Source: an uncultured Tateyamaria sp.
GTDB lineage: Bacteria > Pseudomonadota > Alphaproteobacteria > Rhodobacterales > Rhodobacteraceae
Length of the DNA stretch: 64,000 nucleotides
Reading direction: 5' to 3'
NCBI RefSeq assembly: GCF_947503385.1
Contig: NZ_CANNDO010000002.1
Coordinates: forward strand, 744,001-808,000
Positions 51,612-61,387 of this stretch are shown one piece after another; position 1 is the stretch's first letter; the number at the start of each line of letters is the position of its first letter. Position numbers and translations under genes: made by a program. The notes under the pieces were generated by a model. It was not told the origin of the DNA. It saw only the letters and a list, made by a program, of their open reading frames with translations, and searched no databases.

Positions 51612-53564
51612 ATGCAAAACACATTGCGCAAGACCGAAGAACACGCCGATATCGGCATCCCGCTGTCGGACGGTACGCGCCTGTCTGCGCGCCTGTGGAA
51701 GCCGGTGGATGCCACGGACGACCCCGTGCCGCTGATCCTCGAATACCTGCCCTACCGCAAGCGCGACGGCACGTGCGCGCGTGATGCGCTGACCCATCCC
51801 TATTTTGCCCAACGTGGCTATGCCTGTCTGCGGGTCGATATGCGTGGCAACGGCGACAGCCAAGGGATCATGGAAGACGAATACACCCAGCAAGAGCTTG
51901 ACGATGCGGTGGAGGTCATTCACTGGGCCGCCGCACAGGATTGGTGCACGGGCGCAGTTGGCATGATGGGGATCAGTTGGGGCGGGTTCAACGGCCTACA
52001 GGTCGCGGCAATGGCCCCGAAGCCGCTCAAGGCTGTGATCACACTATGCTCGACCGTGGACCGCTTTGCGGACGACATTCACTTCAAGGGTGGCTGTCTG
52101 CTCAATGAAAACCTTGGGTGGGGCGCCACAATGTGGAGCTATTCGTCCCGCGCGCCCGATCCGGCCTTGCGCGACGACTGGCGCGCAATGTGGCTTGAGC
52201 GGCTGGAGGCAGAGCCCTTTTTGCCCAGCACATGGCTGCGCCATCAACGCCGTGACGCCTATTGGCAACACGGCTCCGTCTGCGAGGATTACGCCGCGAT
52301 ACAGGCCAAGGTGCTTGCCGTGGGCGGCTGGGGCGATGCCTACAAGAACGCAGTCCCGCAAATCGTCGAAAACATCCCCGGCGCCAAAGGCATTCTTGGG
52401 CCGTGGGTGCACAAATACCCCCATTTTGCCGTACCCGAACCGCGCATCGGTTTTTTGCAGGAGGCCCTGCGATGGTGGGACCGCTGGCTCAAAGACGTGG
52501 GCAACGGGGCCGAGGATGATCCAGACCTGCGGACCTACCTGATGGACGGCGTGCGCCCCGCCACATGGTACACGGACCGTCCTGGACGTTGGTTGGCCGA
52601 CGCACAGAGCGACACGCGCCACTGGTATCTCAGCGACACCGGGCTGACCCCTGAACCCGGCACGGTGCTGCGCACCGTAACCTCGCCACAGGACACAGGT
52701 GCCGATGCGGGCGAATACTGTGCGATCTGGCTTGGCCCGGAACTGCCGGGTGACCAGCGGCGTGATGACGCGCTCAGCGCCACATTCGACACAGCACCGC
52801 TGACCGAGGCGCTGCAGATCACTGGCGCGCCCACGATCCATCTGACGCTCAGCGCGGACAGGCCCGTTGCGCATATCGCGGTGCGCCTGAACCATGTGCA
52901 CCCGGACGGCGCCAGCACCCGGATCACCTACGGCGTGCTGAACCTCGCGGCCCATCTGGGCCGCCCCCTGATCCCCGGCCAACGCAAAGAGATTGCCCTC
53001 GCGCTTGATCACATCGCCTACGCAGTGCCCGCCGGGCACCGGCTGCGCGTGGCTGTTTCGACCAGCTACTGGCCCCTGATCTGGCCTGCGCCAGAGGCCG
53101 GCATGGTGACAGTGCACGCAGGATCACTGGCCGTAGCCGCCTTGCGCGACGCAGGCGGCTGGACCTTCCCGCCCCCGGACGCAGCCGCGCCATGGCAGAC
53201 AGAGGCGTTGCGCCCCGAACGTCACACCCGCCACCGGTCCGAAGATATGGTCACGGGCATCACCTCGCTGATCATCGAAGACGATTTTGGCAAGCTGCGC
53301 GATCTGGACCACGGCCTGATCACCGGATCGGTGGCGCGTGAACGCTGGGACATCCATCCCGACGACCCGCTCAGCGCACGCGGAAGCTGCCACTGGACGG
53401 ACGAACTGGAGCGGGATGGCATCGCCCTGCGCACCGAGGCAACCTGCGCCATGCACAGCGATGCCACGCATTTCCACCTTGTCGCGCGGATCGAGGCCTA
53501 TGAAAACGGCGTTCAAATCTATGCCCGCGATGTGACCGACACCATTCCTCGCGATCTGCTTTAG
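51612..53564 (+). CDS. CocE/NonD-family serine hydrolase (X-Pro dipeptidyl-peptidase-like)
   Basis: A 650-residue esterase/peptidase with an alpha/beta-hydrolase domain containing the nucleophile elbow GISWGGFN (Ser ~123) and VDMRGNGDS. A helical cap follows, then a C-terminal jelly-roll domain (LALDHIAYAVPAGHRLRVAVS) characteristic of CocE, glutaryl acylases and X-Pro dipeptidyl peptidases. No signal peptide, so probably cytoplasmic. The adjacent peptide importer suggests cleavage of imported acyl-peptides or amides (inference). ATG 51612. Confidence 0.88.
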   Translation: MQNTLRKTEEHADIGIPLSDGTRLSARLWKPVDATDDPVPLILEYLPYRKRDGTCARDALTHPYFAQRGYACLRVDMRGNGDSQGIMEDEYTQQELDDAVEVIHWAAAQDWCTGAVGMMGISWGGFNGLQVAAMAPKPLKAVITLCSTVDRFADDIHFKGGCLLNENLGWGATMWSYSSRAPDPALRDDWRAMWLERLEAEPFLPSTWLRHQRRDAYWQHGSVCEDYAAIQAKVLAVGGWGDAYKNAVPQIVENIPGAKGILGPWVHKYPHFAVPEPRIGFLQEALRWWDRWLKDVGNGAEDDPDLRTYLMDGVRPATWYTDRPGRWLADAQSDTRHWYLSDTGLTPEPGTVLRTVTSPQDTGADAGEYCAIWLGPELPGDQRRDDALSATFDTAPLTEALQITGAPTIHLTLSADRPVAHIAVRLNHVHPDGASTRITYGVLNLAAHLGRPLIPGQRKEIALALDHIAYAVPAGHRLRVAVSTSYWPLIWPAPEAGMVTVHAGSLAVAALRDAGGWTFPPPDAAAPWQTEALRPERHTRHRSEDMVTGITSLIIEDDFGKLRDLDHGLITGSVARERWDIHPDDPLSARGSCHWTDELERDGIALRTEATCAMHSDATHFHLVARIEAYENGVQIYARDVTDTIPRDLL

Positions 53565-53687
53565 GCGTCACCATCCTGTCACCTGATGGCATTAACCCTT
53601 GCGGGCCGGGGTCAAATCCTTACCCTTGCCCACGGGAACCAAGGCCGTCCACAAACGAGGCGGCCAAAGATCAACCGGGAGAAATCA

Positions 53688-55280
53688 ATGTCGAAACAAC
53701 TCGAAACCCTGTCCGCACGCGTTGTGGCCGGGACCATGTCGCGTCGCGAATTCATGAGCCGCGCGGCAGCCCTTGGCGTGTCCGCCGCCGTGGCCAGCAC
53801 ATTCCTCGCGCAACCTGCCAAGGCAGCCCCCGTTGCGGGCGGCACCTTCAAAATGGGTGTGCAGGGTGGCGAATCCACCAACAGCCAAGACCCTGCCACA
53901 TGGGCCTCCGATGTGCCCTTGGCCGGTGGCTTTCTCTGGGGTGAACCGCTTGTGGAACTGAACGCGGACGGCAGCCTGAAGGGCCTGATCGCGGAAAGCT
54001 GGGAAGCCTCCGCCGATGCGACCGTCTGGCGTTTCAAGATCCGCAGCGGAGTCAACTTCTCCAATGGCGCGGCCGTGACAGCCGACGACGTGATGAAAAC
54101 AATGGAGCGCCACTCGAACGAGGAATCGAAATCTGGTGCGCTTGGCATTGTTCAGGGTATCGAGAGTATGCGCACCGATGGTGACGTGTTCGAGGTCACA
54201 CTGGGTGTGGGCAATGCAGACCTGCCCTATCTGATGGCCGACTACCATCTGATTATCCAGCCCGGCGGCGGCTTTGACGATCCCGCCGCAGCCATCGGCA
54301 CCGGCCCCTACACACTGGAAACGGACGAGCCGGGCGTGCGCATGACCTTTGCCCGCAAGGCAGACTACTGGGGCGGCGACCAGACCGAAGTCGCACATTA
54401 CGACGCCGTCGAAATCATCGTGCTGAACGACGCAACCGCCCGGACTGCGGCGCTGCAATCGGGTCAGGTCGATGCGATCAACCGGGTCGAACCCAAAATT
54501 GCCAAGCTCCTCGACCGGGCCCCCACGATCAACGTGCTGTCAACCCAAGGCCGCGGCCACTACGTGTTCATCATGCACACCGACACCGCACCGTTTGACG
54601 AAAACGAACTGCGTCTGGCGCTGAAACATGCGCTCAACCGCGAGGAAATGGTCGAAAAGATCCTTCAGGGCTATGGCTCCGTCGGGAACGACATGCCGAT
54701 CAACGCGGCTTACCCGCTGTTTGACGAGACCATTCCGCAGCGCGAGTTCGATCTGGAAAAGGCCGCCGAGCACTACAAGAAATCCGGCCACGATGGTTCG
54801 CCCATCATCCTGCGCACGGCCGACGGCGCATTTCCCGGTGCTGTCGATGCGGCGGCCCTGTTCCAACAGTCCTGCCAGGCGGCAGGCATCCCGCTGGAGA
54901 TCAAACGCGAGCCGAACGACGGCTACTGGTCCGAAGTGTGGAACGTGCAGCCCTTCTGCTGTTCCTACTGGGGCGGTCGTCCGGTGCAGGACCAGATGTA
55001 CACCACGGCCTATCTGTCCACGGCAGACTGGAACGACACGCGCTGGAAACGGCCCGAATTCGACGCCATGCTGCTTGAGGCTCGCGCCGAAATCGACGAA
55101 GCCAAGCGTAAAGAGATCTACTCCAAAATGGGCCGCATGATGAACGAAGAGGGCGGCGTCATGGTGCCTATGTTCAACGACTTCGTCGATGCCGTCTCTG
55201 CTTCGGTTCAGGGCTGGGAGGCGAACCCGAACGGCCCACAGATGTACTGGAAGACGGGCAAGTACACCTGGAAAGCCTAA
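53688..55280 (+). CDS. ABC peptide/oligopeptide substrate-binding protein (Tat-exported)
   Basis: Periplasmic SBP_bac_5 protein, 530 residues. The signal peptide has a twin-arginine motif, SRREFMSRAAALG, ending AKA, so it is folded before export. The mature part shows GGTFKMGVQGGES, FKIRSGVNFSNGAAVTADDV, ALKHALNREEMV and the C-terminal KRKEIYSKMGRMMNEEGGVM, as in DppA/OppA proteins. ATG 53688 follows GGGAG. It heads the importer operon and is separated from the permeases by a terminator-like hairpin, which would let it be made in excess. Confidence 0.93.
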   Translation: MSKQLETLSARVVAGTMSRREFMSRAAALGVSAAVASTFLAQPAKAAPVAGGTFKMGVQGGESTNSQDPATWASDVPLAGGFLWGEPLVELNADGSLKGLIAESWEASADATVWRFKIRSGVNFSNGAAVTADDVMKTMERHSNEESKSGALGIVQGIESMRTDGDVFEVTLGVGNADLPYLMADYHLIIQPGGGFDDPAAAIGTGPYTLETDEPGVRMTFARKADYWGGDQTEVAHYDAVEIIVLNDATARTAALQSGQVDAINRVEPKIAKLLDRAPTINVLSTQGRGHYVFIMHTDTAPFDENELRLALKHALNREEMVEKILQGYGSVGNDMPINAAYPLFDETIPQREFDLEKAAEHYKKSGHDGSPIILRTADGAFPGAVDAAALFQQSCQAAGIPLEIKREPNDGYWSEVWNVQPFCCSYWGGRPVQDQMYTTAYLSTADWNDTRWKRPEFDAMLLEARAEIDEAKRKEIYSKMGRMMNEEGGVMVPMFNDFVDAVSASVQGWEANPNGPQMYWKTGKYTWKA

Positions 55281-55293
55281 GGCACATCACACA

Positions 55294-55325
55294 CCGCGCC
55301 CCGAACTCCTTGGGGCGCGGTTTTT
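55294..55325 (+). terminator. Intra-operon terminator between binding protein and permeases
   Basis: A perfect 9-bp stem CCGCGCCCC / GGGGCGCGG with a 9-base loop and TTTTT directly after. It is 13 bases after the binding-protein stop and should allow partial read-through, giving more binding protein than permease. Confidence 0.88.
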
Positions 55326-55406
55326 CATTATGATCTTCGTACATCATAAATCTTCCATCACCGGACGCTGCGTGCCCTTGTGCGCGGCGCGGGCCTGAGC
55401 GCTGAT

Positions 55407-56363
55407 ATGCATCCGATTTTGAAATTGACACTGCAACGACTGGGCCTTGGGGTTTTGTTGCTGTTCGCCGCCTCGGCGCTGATTTTTGGCCTGACCGAGA
55501 TCCTGCCCGGTGACGCGGCACAGGCCATCCTCGGACAGGCCGCCACGCCCGAAAGTCTCGCCAACCTGCGTGAGGAGATGGGGCTGAACCGCCCCGCCCT
55601 GACCCGTTACGTCGAATGGCTGGGCGGCATCCTAACCGGCGATCTGGGCAATGCGCTCACCAACAAGCTGCCGATTGCCGATCAGATCGCCAAACGGATG
55701 AGTGCCACGCTGTTTCTGGCCTTCTGGGCCGCCATCATATCCGTCCCGCTTGCCATTCTGCTGGGGCTGGTCGCTGTGCGCTACCAGAACCGCTGGCCGG
55801 ACAAGCTGATCTCTGGGATCACCCTTGCATCCATCTCCCTGCCGGAGTTCATGATCGCCTATATTTTGGTGTTCTTCTTTGCGGTGCAGCTTTTTTGGGC
55901 ACCGTCCTTTGCTTCGATTTCTCCGGGTATGAGCCTGCTGGAACAACTCCATGCCATCTCGTTGCCCGTGGCCGTTCTGACGCTTGTGGTGCTTGCGCAT
56001 ATGATGCGCATGACCCGTGCTGCCATCCTGAATGTGATGCAGTCGGCCTATATCGAAACAGCCGAACTCAAGGGGCTGACCACCTTTACCGTGATCTACC
56101 GCCACGCCTTTCCAAACGCCATCGCGCCCATTGTGAACGTGGTGATGATCAATCTCGCATATCTGGTTGTGGGTGTCGTCGTGGTCGAGGTCGTGTTCGC
56201 CTATCCCGGCATGGGACAATACCTGGTGGATGCCGTGGTCAAACGCGACGTGCCCGTGGTGCTGGCCTGCGGCGTGATCTTTGCCGCTGTCTACATCATC
56301 CTGAACATCGTGGCCGACGTGGTGTCGATCCTCGCCAATCCTCGCCTCCGCCATCCGAAATAG
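55407..56363 (+). CDS. ABC peptide transporter permease (DppB-like)
   Basis: Inner-membrane channel subunit, 318 residues, six helices. It has the N-terminal LGVLLLFAASALIFGLTEIL, the GDLGNALTNKLPIADQIAKR loop before the second helix, and the EAA-type cytoplasmic motif IETAELKGLTTFTVIYRHAF. ATG 55407, 82 bases past the intra-operon terminator. Confidence 0.94.
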   Translation: MHPILKLTLQRLGLGVLLLFAASALIFGLTEILPGDAAQAILGQAATPESLANLREEMGLNRPALTRYVEWLGGILTGDLGNALTNKLPIADQIAKRMSATLFLAFWAAIISVPLAILLGLVAVRYQNRWPDKLISGITLASISLPEFMIAYILVFFFAVQLFWAPSFASISPGMSLLEQLHAISLPVAVLTLVVLAHMMRMTRAAILNVMQSAYIETAELKGLTTFTVIYRHAFPNAIAPIVNVVMINLAYLVVGVVVVEVVFAYPGMGQYLVDAVVKRDVPVVLACGVIFAAVYIILNIVADVVSILANPRLRHPK

Positions 56364-56373
56364 CGACAGAGAT

Positions 56374-57192
56374 ATGCTCAAAAACATCCCCCTCTCCGCT
56401 GCCATCGGCCTGATCATCACCGGCACATATTTCCTCGCGGCCATTTGCGCGTCCTGGATCGCGCCCTATGGCATGGCCGAAACTGTGGGCGACGTCTGGG
56501 AGCCATCCTCCAGCCAGTTCTGGCTCGGCACCGACCAGATCGGGCGTGACCTGCTGACCCGGATGATCTTTGGGGGTCAGACAACCATCTTCATCGCCAC
56601 TGCCGCCACGATCCTCAGCTTTACCACCGGATCCGTTCTGGGCTTTCTTGCCGCCGTTTCGGGCGGATGGATCGACCAGTTGATGAGCCGACTTGTCGAT
56701 CTGTTCATGTCGATCCCGTCTCTGATCCTGGCGCTCGTCATCCTGTCCAGCATCGAGGCCACGGTGCTTACTCTGATCGTGATCATGGGCCTCTTGGACT
56801 CGACCCGCGTCTACCGTCTGGCGCGCGCCGTTGCTGTGGACATCAGCGTCATGGATTTCGTAGAGGCCGCCCGCCTGCGCGGCGAAAAAATAGGCTGGAT
56901 CATCTTCCGGGAAATCTTGCCCAACGCCCTGTCGCCGCTTGTGGCCGAGATGGGGCTGCGCTTCATCTTCATGGTGCTCTTCATCTCGACACTGTCCTTC
57001 CTTGGCATCGGCGTCCAGCCGCCGCTCGCCGATTGGGGCGGCATCGTGAAGGAGAACAAGGAAGGGATCAATTTCGGCATCGGGGCCGCCCTGTACCCGG
57101 CGGTGGCAATTGCCACGCTCGCGATCAGTGTGAACCTCGTCGCGGACTGGATTCTCAACCGCACCACGTCGCTCAAAGGAGGGCGCGGATGA
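56374..57192 (+). CDS. ABC peptide transporter permease (DppC-like)
   Basis: Second channel subunit, 272 residues, with the DppC-type N-terminus (FLAAICASWIAPYG, SQFWLGTDQIGRDLLTRMI), the EAA motif FVEAARLRGEKIGWIIFREI, and a C-terminal LVADWILNRT. ATG 56374 lies 10 bases after dppB-like stop. The following ATPase gene is separated by an intergenic repeat. Confidence 0.94.
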   Translation: MLKNIPLSAAIGLIITGTYFLAAICASWIAPYGMAETVGDVWEPSSSQFWLGTDQIGRDLLTRMIFGGQTTIFIATAATILSFTTGSVLGFLAAVSGGWIDQLMSRLVDLFMSIPSLILALVILSSIEATVLTLIVIMGLLDSTRVYRLARAVAVDISVMDFVEAARLRGEKIGWIIFREILPNALSPLVAEMGLRFIFMVLFISTLSFLGIGVQPPLADWGGIVKENKEGINFGIGAALYPAVAIATLAISVNLVADWILNRTTSLKGGRG

Positions 57193-57204
57193 TGCACGTA
57201 ACCT

Positions 57205-57254
57205 GCTTCTTCTCTTTCCAAATACTCCGGGGGTCCGGGGGCAGCGCCCCCGGG
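57205..57254 (-). repeat. GC-hairpin/T-rich intergenic repeat, copy 3, inside the transporter operon
   Basis: On the plus strand CTGCTTCTTCTCTTTCCAAA is followed by TACTCCGGGGGTCCGGGGGC and AGCGCCCCCGG. It sits between the second permease stop and the ATPase start, 11 bases from that ATG, so it is transcribed inside the operon and could set ATPase translation or mRNA cleavage. Confidence 0.8.
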
Positions 57255-57265
57255 GATATCCAACC

Positions 57266-58900
57266 ATGACCGAACCGCTGCTCAAGGTGCGTGGCCTCAA
57301 GATCGGTGCCACCGTCTATCCACCCGGTGAAAAACCGCATGATATCGAAATTGTGCACGGCGTCGATTTCGACGTCGATCCGGGCAAGGTACTGGGCCTC
57401 ATCGGCGAATCCGGTGCGGGCAAATCCACCATCGGGCTCGCCAGCATGGCCTATGGGCGCGGCGGCGTCACGCTCACAGGCGGCACGGTCGAGGTAAATG
57501 GCCGTGACGTCCGCAAGGCAGCGCTGAGGGACATTCGCCGGCTGCGCGGGGCAGAGGTCACTTATGTCTCACAATCTGCCGCAGCATCTTTCAACCCGGC
57601 CAAACAGATCATGGAACAGGTGATCGAGGCCGCAGTGGGGCAAGGCAAATTCTCCAAGGCAGACGCACAGAAACGCGCGGTCGAGCTGTTCAAGAAGCTG
57701 GGCCTGCCCGATCCCGAGACCATCGGCAACCGTTATCCGCATCAGGTGTCGGGCGGACAGCTTCAGCGCTGCATGACCGCGCTGGCACTGTGCCCTGAAC
57801 CGGATCTCGTTGTCTTCGATGAACCGACAACCGCGCTCGACGTGACCACGCAGATCGACGTGCTCAAGGCGATCAAGGATGCGATCCGCGACACTGGCGT
57901 CGCGGCGCTCTATATCACCCACGATCTCGCCGTTGTGGCGCAGGTCTCGGACCACATCATGGTGCTGCGCCATGGCGAGATGGTGGAATACGGCACCACC
58001 GATCAGATCATCAACGCCCCGCTCGAGGAATACACCCAAGCGCTCGTGTCCGTCCGTTCCATCCGGCACGAGGAAAAGCAGCCCACCGAACCGGTGCTTC
58101 GGGTTGAAAACATCACCGCCCGCTACAAAGGCACGCATTTCGACGTTCTGCATAATGTCAGCGTCGATGTCAGCCCCGGCCAGACCCTCGCTGTGGTTGG
58201 CGAAAGCGGGTCGGGCAAATCCACACTGGCCCGTGTGATCACCGGGCTTTTGCCACCGCGCGACGGCACCATTACCTTTGCCGGACGCACCCTGACCCCG
58301 GATCAACCCGCGCGCAGCCGCGAGGATTTGCGCGAGTTGCAGATGATCTACCAGATGGCCGACACGGCCATGAACCCGCGCCAGACCGTGGGCACGATCA
58401 TTGGCCGCCCACTGGAGTTCTACTTTGGCCTCAAGGGGGCCGAGAAACAAAAACGCATTCAGGAATTGCTGGACGAGATCGAATTGGGCACCGGTTTTCA
58501 AGACCGCTATCCGGCAGAACTGTCGGGCGGACAAAAACAGCGCGTGTGCATCGCCCGCGCATTGGCCGCCAAGCCCAAGCTGATCATCTGTGACGAAGTC
58601 ACCTCGGCCCTCGACCCACTGGTGGCGGACGGCATCCTCAAACTGCTGCTGGAGCTGCAAAAGGTCGAAGATGTCGCTTATCTTTTCATCACGCACGACC
58701 TTGCCACGGTCAAAGCCATCGCTGACAGCATCGCCGTGATGTATCAGGGCCGGGTTCAGCGATATGGCACAAAATCCGAGGTACTCAGCCCCCCCTTTGA
58801 CGATTACACCGACCTGTTGCTGAGTTCCGTGCCCGAGATGAAGCTGGGCTGGCTCGAGGATGTGATCGCCAACCGCAAGATGGAAAGTGCTGGCAACTAA
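57266..58900 (+). CDS. Fused double-ATPase subunit of peptide ABC transporter (DppD-DppF type)
   Basis: A 544-residue cytoplasmic energiser with two complete cassettes. Cassette 1 has Walker A GESGAGKST (~residue 47), signature VSGGQLQR and Walker B LVVFDEPTTALD. Cassette 2 begins near residue 273 with Walker A GESGSGKST, signature LSGGQKQR and Walker B LIICDEVTSALD. Fusion of the two ATPases is common in opp/dpp-type systems of alphaproteobacteria. ATG 57266 directly follows the intergenic repeat. Confidence 0.94.
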   Translation: MTEPLLKVRGLKIGATVYPPGEKPHDIEIVHGVDFDVDPGKVLGLIGESGAGKSTIGLASMAYGRGGVTLTGGTVEVNGRDVRKAALRDIRRLRGAEVTYVSQSAAASFNPAKQIMEQVIEAAVGQGKFSKADAQKRAVELFKKLGLPDPETIGNRYPHQVSGGQLQRCMTALALCPEPDLVVFDEPTTALDVTTQIDVLKAIKDAIRDTGVAALYITHDLAVVAQVSDHIMVLRHGEMVEYGTTDQIINAPLEEYTQALVSVRSIRHEEKQPTEPVLRVENITARYKGTHFDVLHNVSVDVSPGQTLAVVGESGSGKSTLARVITGLLPPRDGTITFAGRTLTPDQPARSREDLRELQMIYQMADTAMNPRQTVGTIIGRPLEFYFGLKGAEKQKRIQELLDEIELGTGFQDRYPAELSGGQKQRVCIARALAAKPKLIICDEVTSALDPLVADGILKLLLELQKVEDVAYLFITHDLATVKAIADSIAVMYQGRVQRYGTKSEVLSPPFDDYTDLLLSSVPEMKLGWLEDVIANRKMESAGN

Positions 58901-58924
58901 CGGCCCGTCGCGCCCGCCGGGCCG

Positions 58925-59401
58925 TCAGACCTGTGCCGCTTTGTGGGCGGCAAAGACCTCCGCCAGATGCGGACTGTCATGCAGTCCGCGCACGGTGCGT
59001 TTCAGATCACCTGCCCCGTCAAACAGCAGCAGCGTTACATGCGGAACATTAAAGCGGCGTGCGAACGCCGCACCTTCCGGCGTCTTGATGTCCGCAACCA
59101 GATAGGTCAGCCCGCAATCGTCGAAGTCTCGCAGCGCACGGCGCGTCTGTTTCTGCAACGCCGTGCAGGTGGGACATTGCGGATCGTGCACCTGCACGAT
59201 GGCTGGCGCGCCCTGCCCCACGCGGCTCAGGTCATGCTCTGCCGCATAGGTGCGAAATGAGGACAGACCCCATATCCCGCCGCCCAAGACAAGGGTCGAT
59301 GCGACCGCACCGCCACCCAACACGGCCCTGCGTGACACTGCGGCTTTGGGTGTCACACTTGCCTGTGCGACGGAACGGGTACGCTTTCTGGATTTGGGCA
59401 T
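58925..59401 (-). CDS. Thioredoxin-fold membrane-anchored protein
   Basis: A 158-residue protein. A basic N-terminus and an uncleaved or lipoprotein-free membrane helix (~25-48; GGGAVASTLVLGGGIWGL) tether a periplasmic thioredoxin-like domain with the redox motif QCPTC (~73-77) and FNVPHVTLLLFDG. The PQCPTC form (CxxC) and conserved cis-Pro in VPHVTLL support a disulfide redox role. Convergent with the transporter ATPase. No partner gene is evident. Confidence 0.82.
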   Translation of the reverse strand: MPKSRKRTRSVAQASVTPKAAVSRRAVLGGGAVASTLVLGGGIWGLSSFRTYAAEHDLSRVGQGAPAIVQVHDPQCPTCTALQKQTRRALRDFDDCGLTYLVADIKTPEGAAFARRFNVPHVTLLLFDGAGDLKRTVRGLHDSPHLAEVFAAHKAAQV

Positions 59402-59488
59402 GGCGGGTCCTCGGGCCGTGACGTGCCACGCAGCCTAACGCAGCAGGACAGCCGTCCAAGTCACGATCCCGTCAGCCCGGCGCGCAGA

Positions 59489-61387
59489 TCACTCTGCCGC
59501 GACGGCCGCTTCGGCCAATTCCCACGGGCGGACAAAATCGCCCAGCACCGTTTGGATGGCACCTTCGCCCGCGCCGTTCGCGGCCACTTGCGCGACCAGC
59601 CCGCGTTTCTTGTCATCAACAACGGCCACCACGCGCGCCGGGATTTCTGACTTGGTCAGGGCGGCGTTGTAGATACGTGTGATCGCCTCCTTACGGAGAT
59701 CAGGCTTGAACACCTTGCCGACTGCCGTCTTCGGCAATTCGTCCATGATTGTCATGTGCTTGGGTTGGGCCGCGCGTTCGTGCACGTGTTCGTCGCAATG
59801 CGCCATCAACTCGTCCGGGGTCACCGATGCGCCGTCGACCAGTTCCACATAGGCGCAAGGCACTTCGCCTGCGTGTTTGTCGGGCTGGCCAATGGCCCCA
59901 GCAAAAGCGACGGCTTCGTGGCCCAACAGCGCCTCTTCGATCTCGGCGGGGTCGATGTTGTGGCCGCCGCGAATGATAAGGTCCTTGGCGCGTCCCGTGA
60001 TCCAGAGATATCCGTCCGCGTCGAACCGTCCCAGATCGCCGGTGCGCAGGAATTTTTCGTGGTAATAGAGGTCTTTGTTCTTGTCGGCCTCTGTATAGGT
60101 GTTGCCGGGCCAGACGCCCGGATTGCTGACGCAGATTTCGCCCACCTCATCGACGCCCGCCTCGACCGGGCCATCTGCGGTGGCCTTCATGATCTTGACC
60201 TCCGTGTACGGGAACCCGATCCCGACGGAGCCGATTTTCTTTTCACCGTCGGTCGGGTTGCAACTGACGAGGCAAGTGGCCTCGGTCATGCCGTAGCCTT
60301 CGACCAGCGTGACGCCCGTGGCCTTTTCAAACCGTTTGAACAGTTCCTGCGGCAGCGGAGCAGAGCCGGAGAATGCCGTTTTGACCGAGCTGACATCCGC
60401 ATCAATGGCGCGCTGCATCTTGGCTGAAATGGCTGTAGGGACGGTGATGATGAACGTGACCTTCCAGCGCTCCACCAGCTTCCAGAAGTTGTCCATGACC
60501 CCTTCGCCGCGATAGCCCTGCGGCGTCGGGAACACCACATGCGCGCCAGACGCAATCGCACCCATCAGGATCGGATGGCAGGCAAAGACATGGAACAGCG
60601 GCAGCGGGCAGATGATCACGTCTTCTTCGGTGTAAAGCAGAGTGGAAGCGGTCCAACCGTTGTAGACCATGCCCGAATATTTGTGCTGTGCAACCTTTGG
60701 CATACCCGTAGTGCCGCCGGTGTGGAAGTAGCAGGCCACGCGGTCGTCCTGCGCATCCTCGAACTTCAGCTCCGTCGGATATTTCTCGCATTCGGAGTTA
60801 AAGCTCAGATACTTCACACCCGGCGCCTGTTGCAGCTTGGGACGGATCAGCGGGATGATCAGGGATTTGAGGCCCGACACGTGCCCCAGCAAATCGACCT
60901 CAAGCACGGTCTTGACGTTGGGTGCCATTGCGACAGCCTCAGCGGTCTTTTGGGCCACATCCGTTTTGGGAAAGGCGCGCAGGGTCACGACGACCTTGGC
61001 ATTTGTTTCGCGCAGGATTGCGCCAATCTGTTCGGCCTCCAGCAACGGATTGATCGGGTTCACGATCCCGGCAACGGCACCGCCCAACAGCGTGACAACC
61101 GTCTCGGTCGCGTTGGGCAAGACGTAGGCCACAACGTCACTGGGTCCAATCCCCAAGCCGCGAAGCATATTGGCGCATTGCGTGGTGCGGTCCTTGAGTT
61201 GGGCCCATGTAAGCGTTTCCGCCTTGGACTTCGGGTCCGAGAAGATCTGGTAGCTGATCGCCTTGTGGTGCGGGAATGACCGCGTCGTTTCCGACAGCAT
61301 CCCGTAAAGCGTCTTGGGCACGTCACGCTCTTCCCACGGCATCTCGTTCTCAATGGCGTCGCGATCCGCGATCCCGGCAAAGGTCAT
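59489..61387 (-). CDS. Acyl-CoA synthetase (AMP-forming)
   Basis: A 632-residue ANL-superfamily ligase. ATP-binding motif YFHTGGTTGMPKVAQ (~260), GYGMTEATCLVS (~390), the A8 hinge region FLRTGDLGRFDADGYLWITGRAKDLI and the catalytic lysine region KTAVGKVFKP near residue 570 are all intact. The N-terminal EMPWEERDVPKTLYGMLSET fits medium- and long-chain acyl-CoA synthetases of this clade. ATG 61387 follows AGGGAG. Chain-length preference not predictable. Confidence 0.92.
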   Translation of the reverse strand: MTFAGIADRDAIENEMPWEERDVPKTLYGMLSETTRSFPHHKAISYQIFSDPKSKAETLTWAQLKDRTTQCANMLRGLGIGPSDVVAYVLPNATETVVTLLGGAVAGIVNPINPLLEAEQIGAILRETNAKVVVTLRAFPKTDVAQKTAEAVAMAPNVKTVLEVDLLGHVSGLKSLIIPLIRPKLQQAPGVKYLSFNSECEKYPTELKFEDAQDDRVACYFHTGGTTGMPKVAQHKYSGMVYNGWTASTLLYTEEDVIICPLPLFHVFACHPILMGAIASGAHVVFPTPQGYRGEGVMDNFWKLVERWKVTFIITVPTAISAKMQRAIDADVSSVKTAFSGSAPLPQELFKRFEKATGVTLVEGYGMTEATCLVSCNPTDGEKKIGSVGIGFPYTEVKIMKATADGPVEAGVDEVGEICVSNPGVWPGNTYTEADKNKDLYYHEKFLRTGDLGRFDADGYLWITGRAKDLIIRGGHNIDPAEIEEALLGHEAVAFAGAIGQPDKHAGEVPCAYVELVDGASVTPDELMAHCDEHVHERAAQPKHMTIMDELPKTAVGKVFKPDLRKEAITRIYNAALTKSEIPARVVAVVDDKKRGLVAQVAANGAGEGAIQTVLGDFVRPWELAEAAVAAE

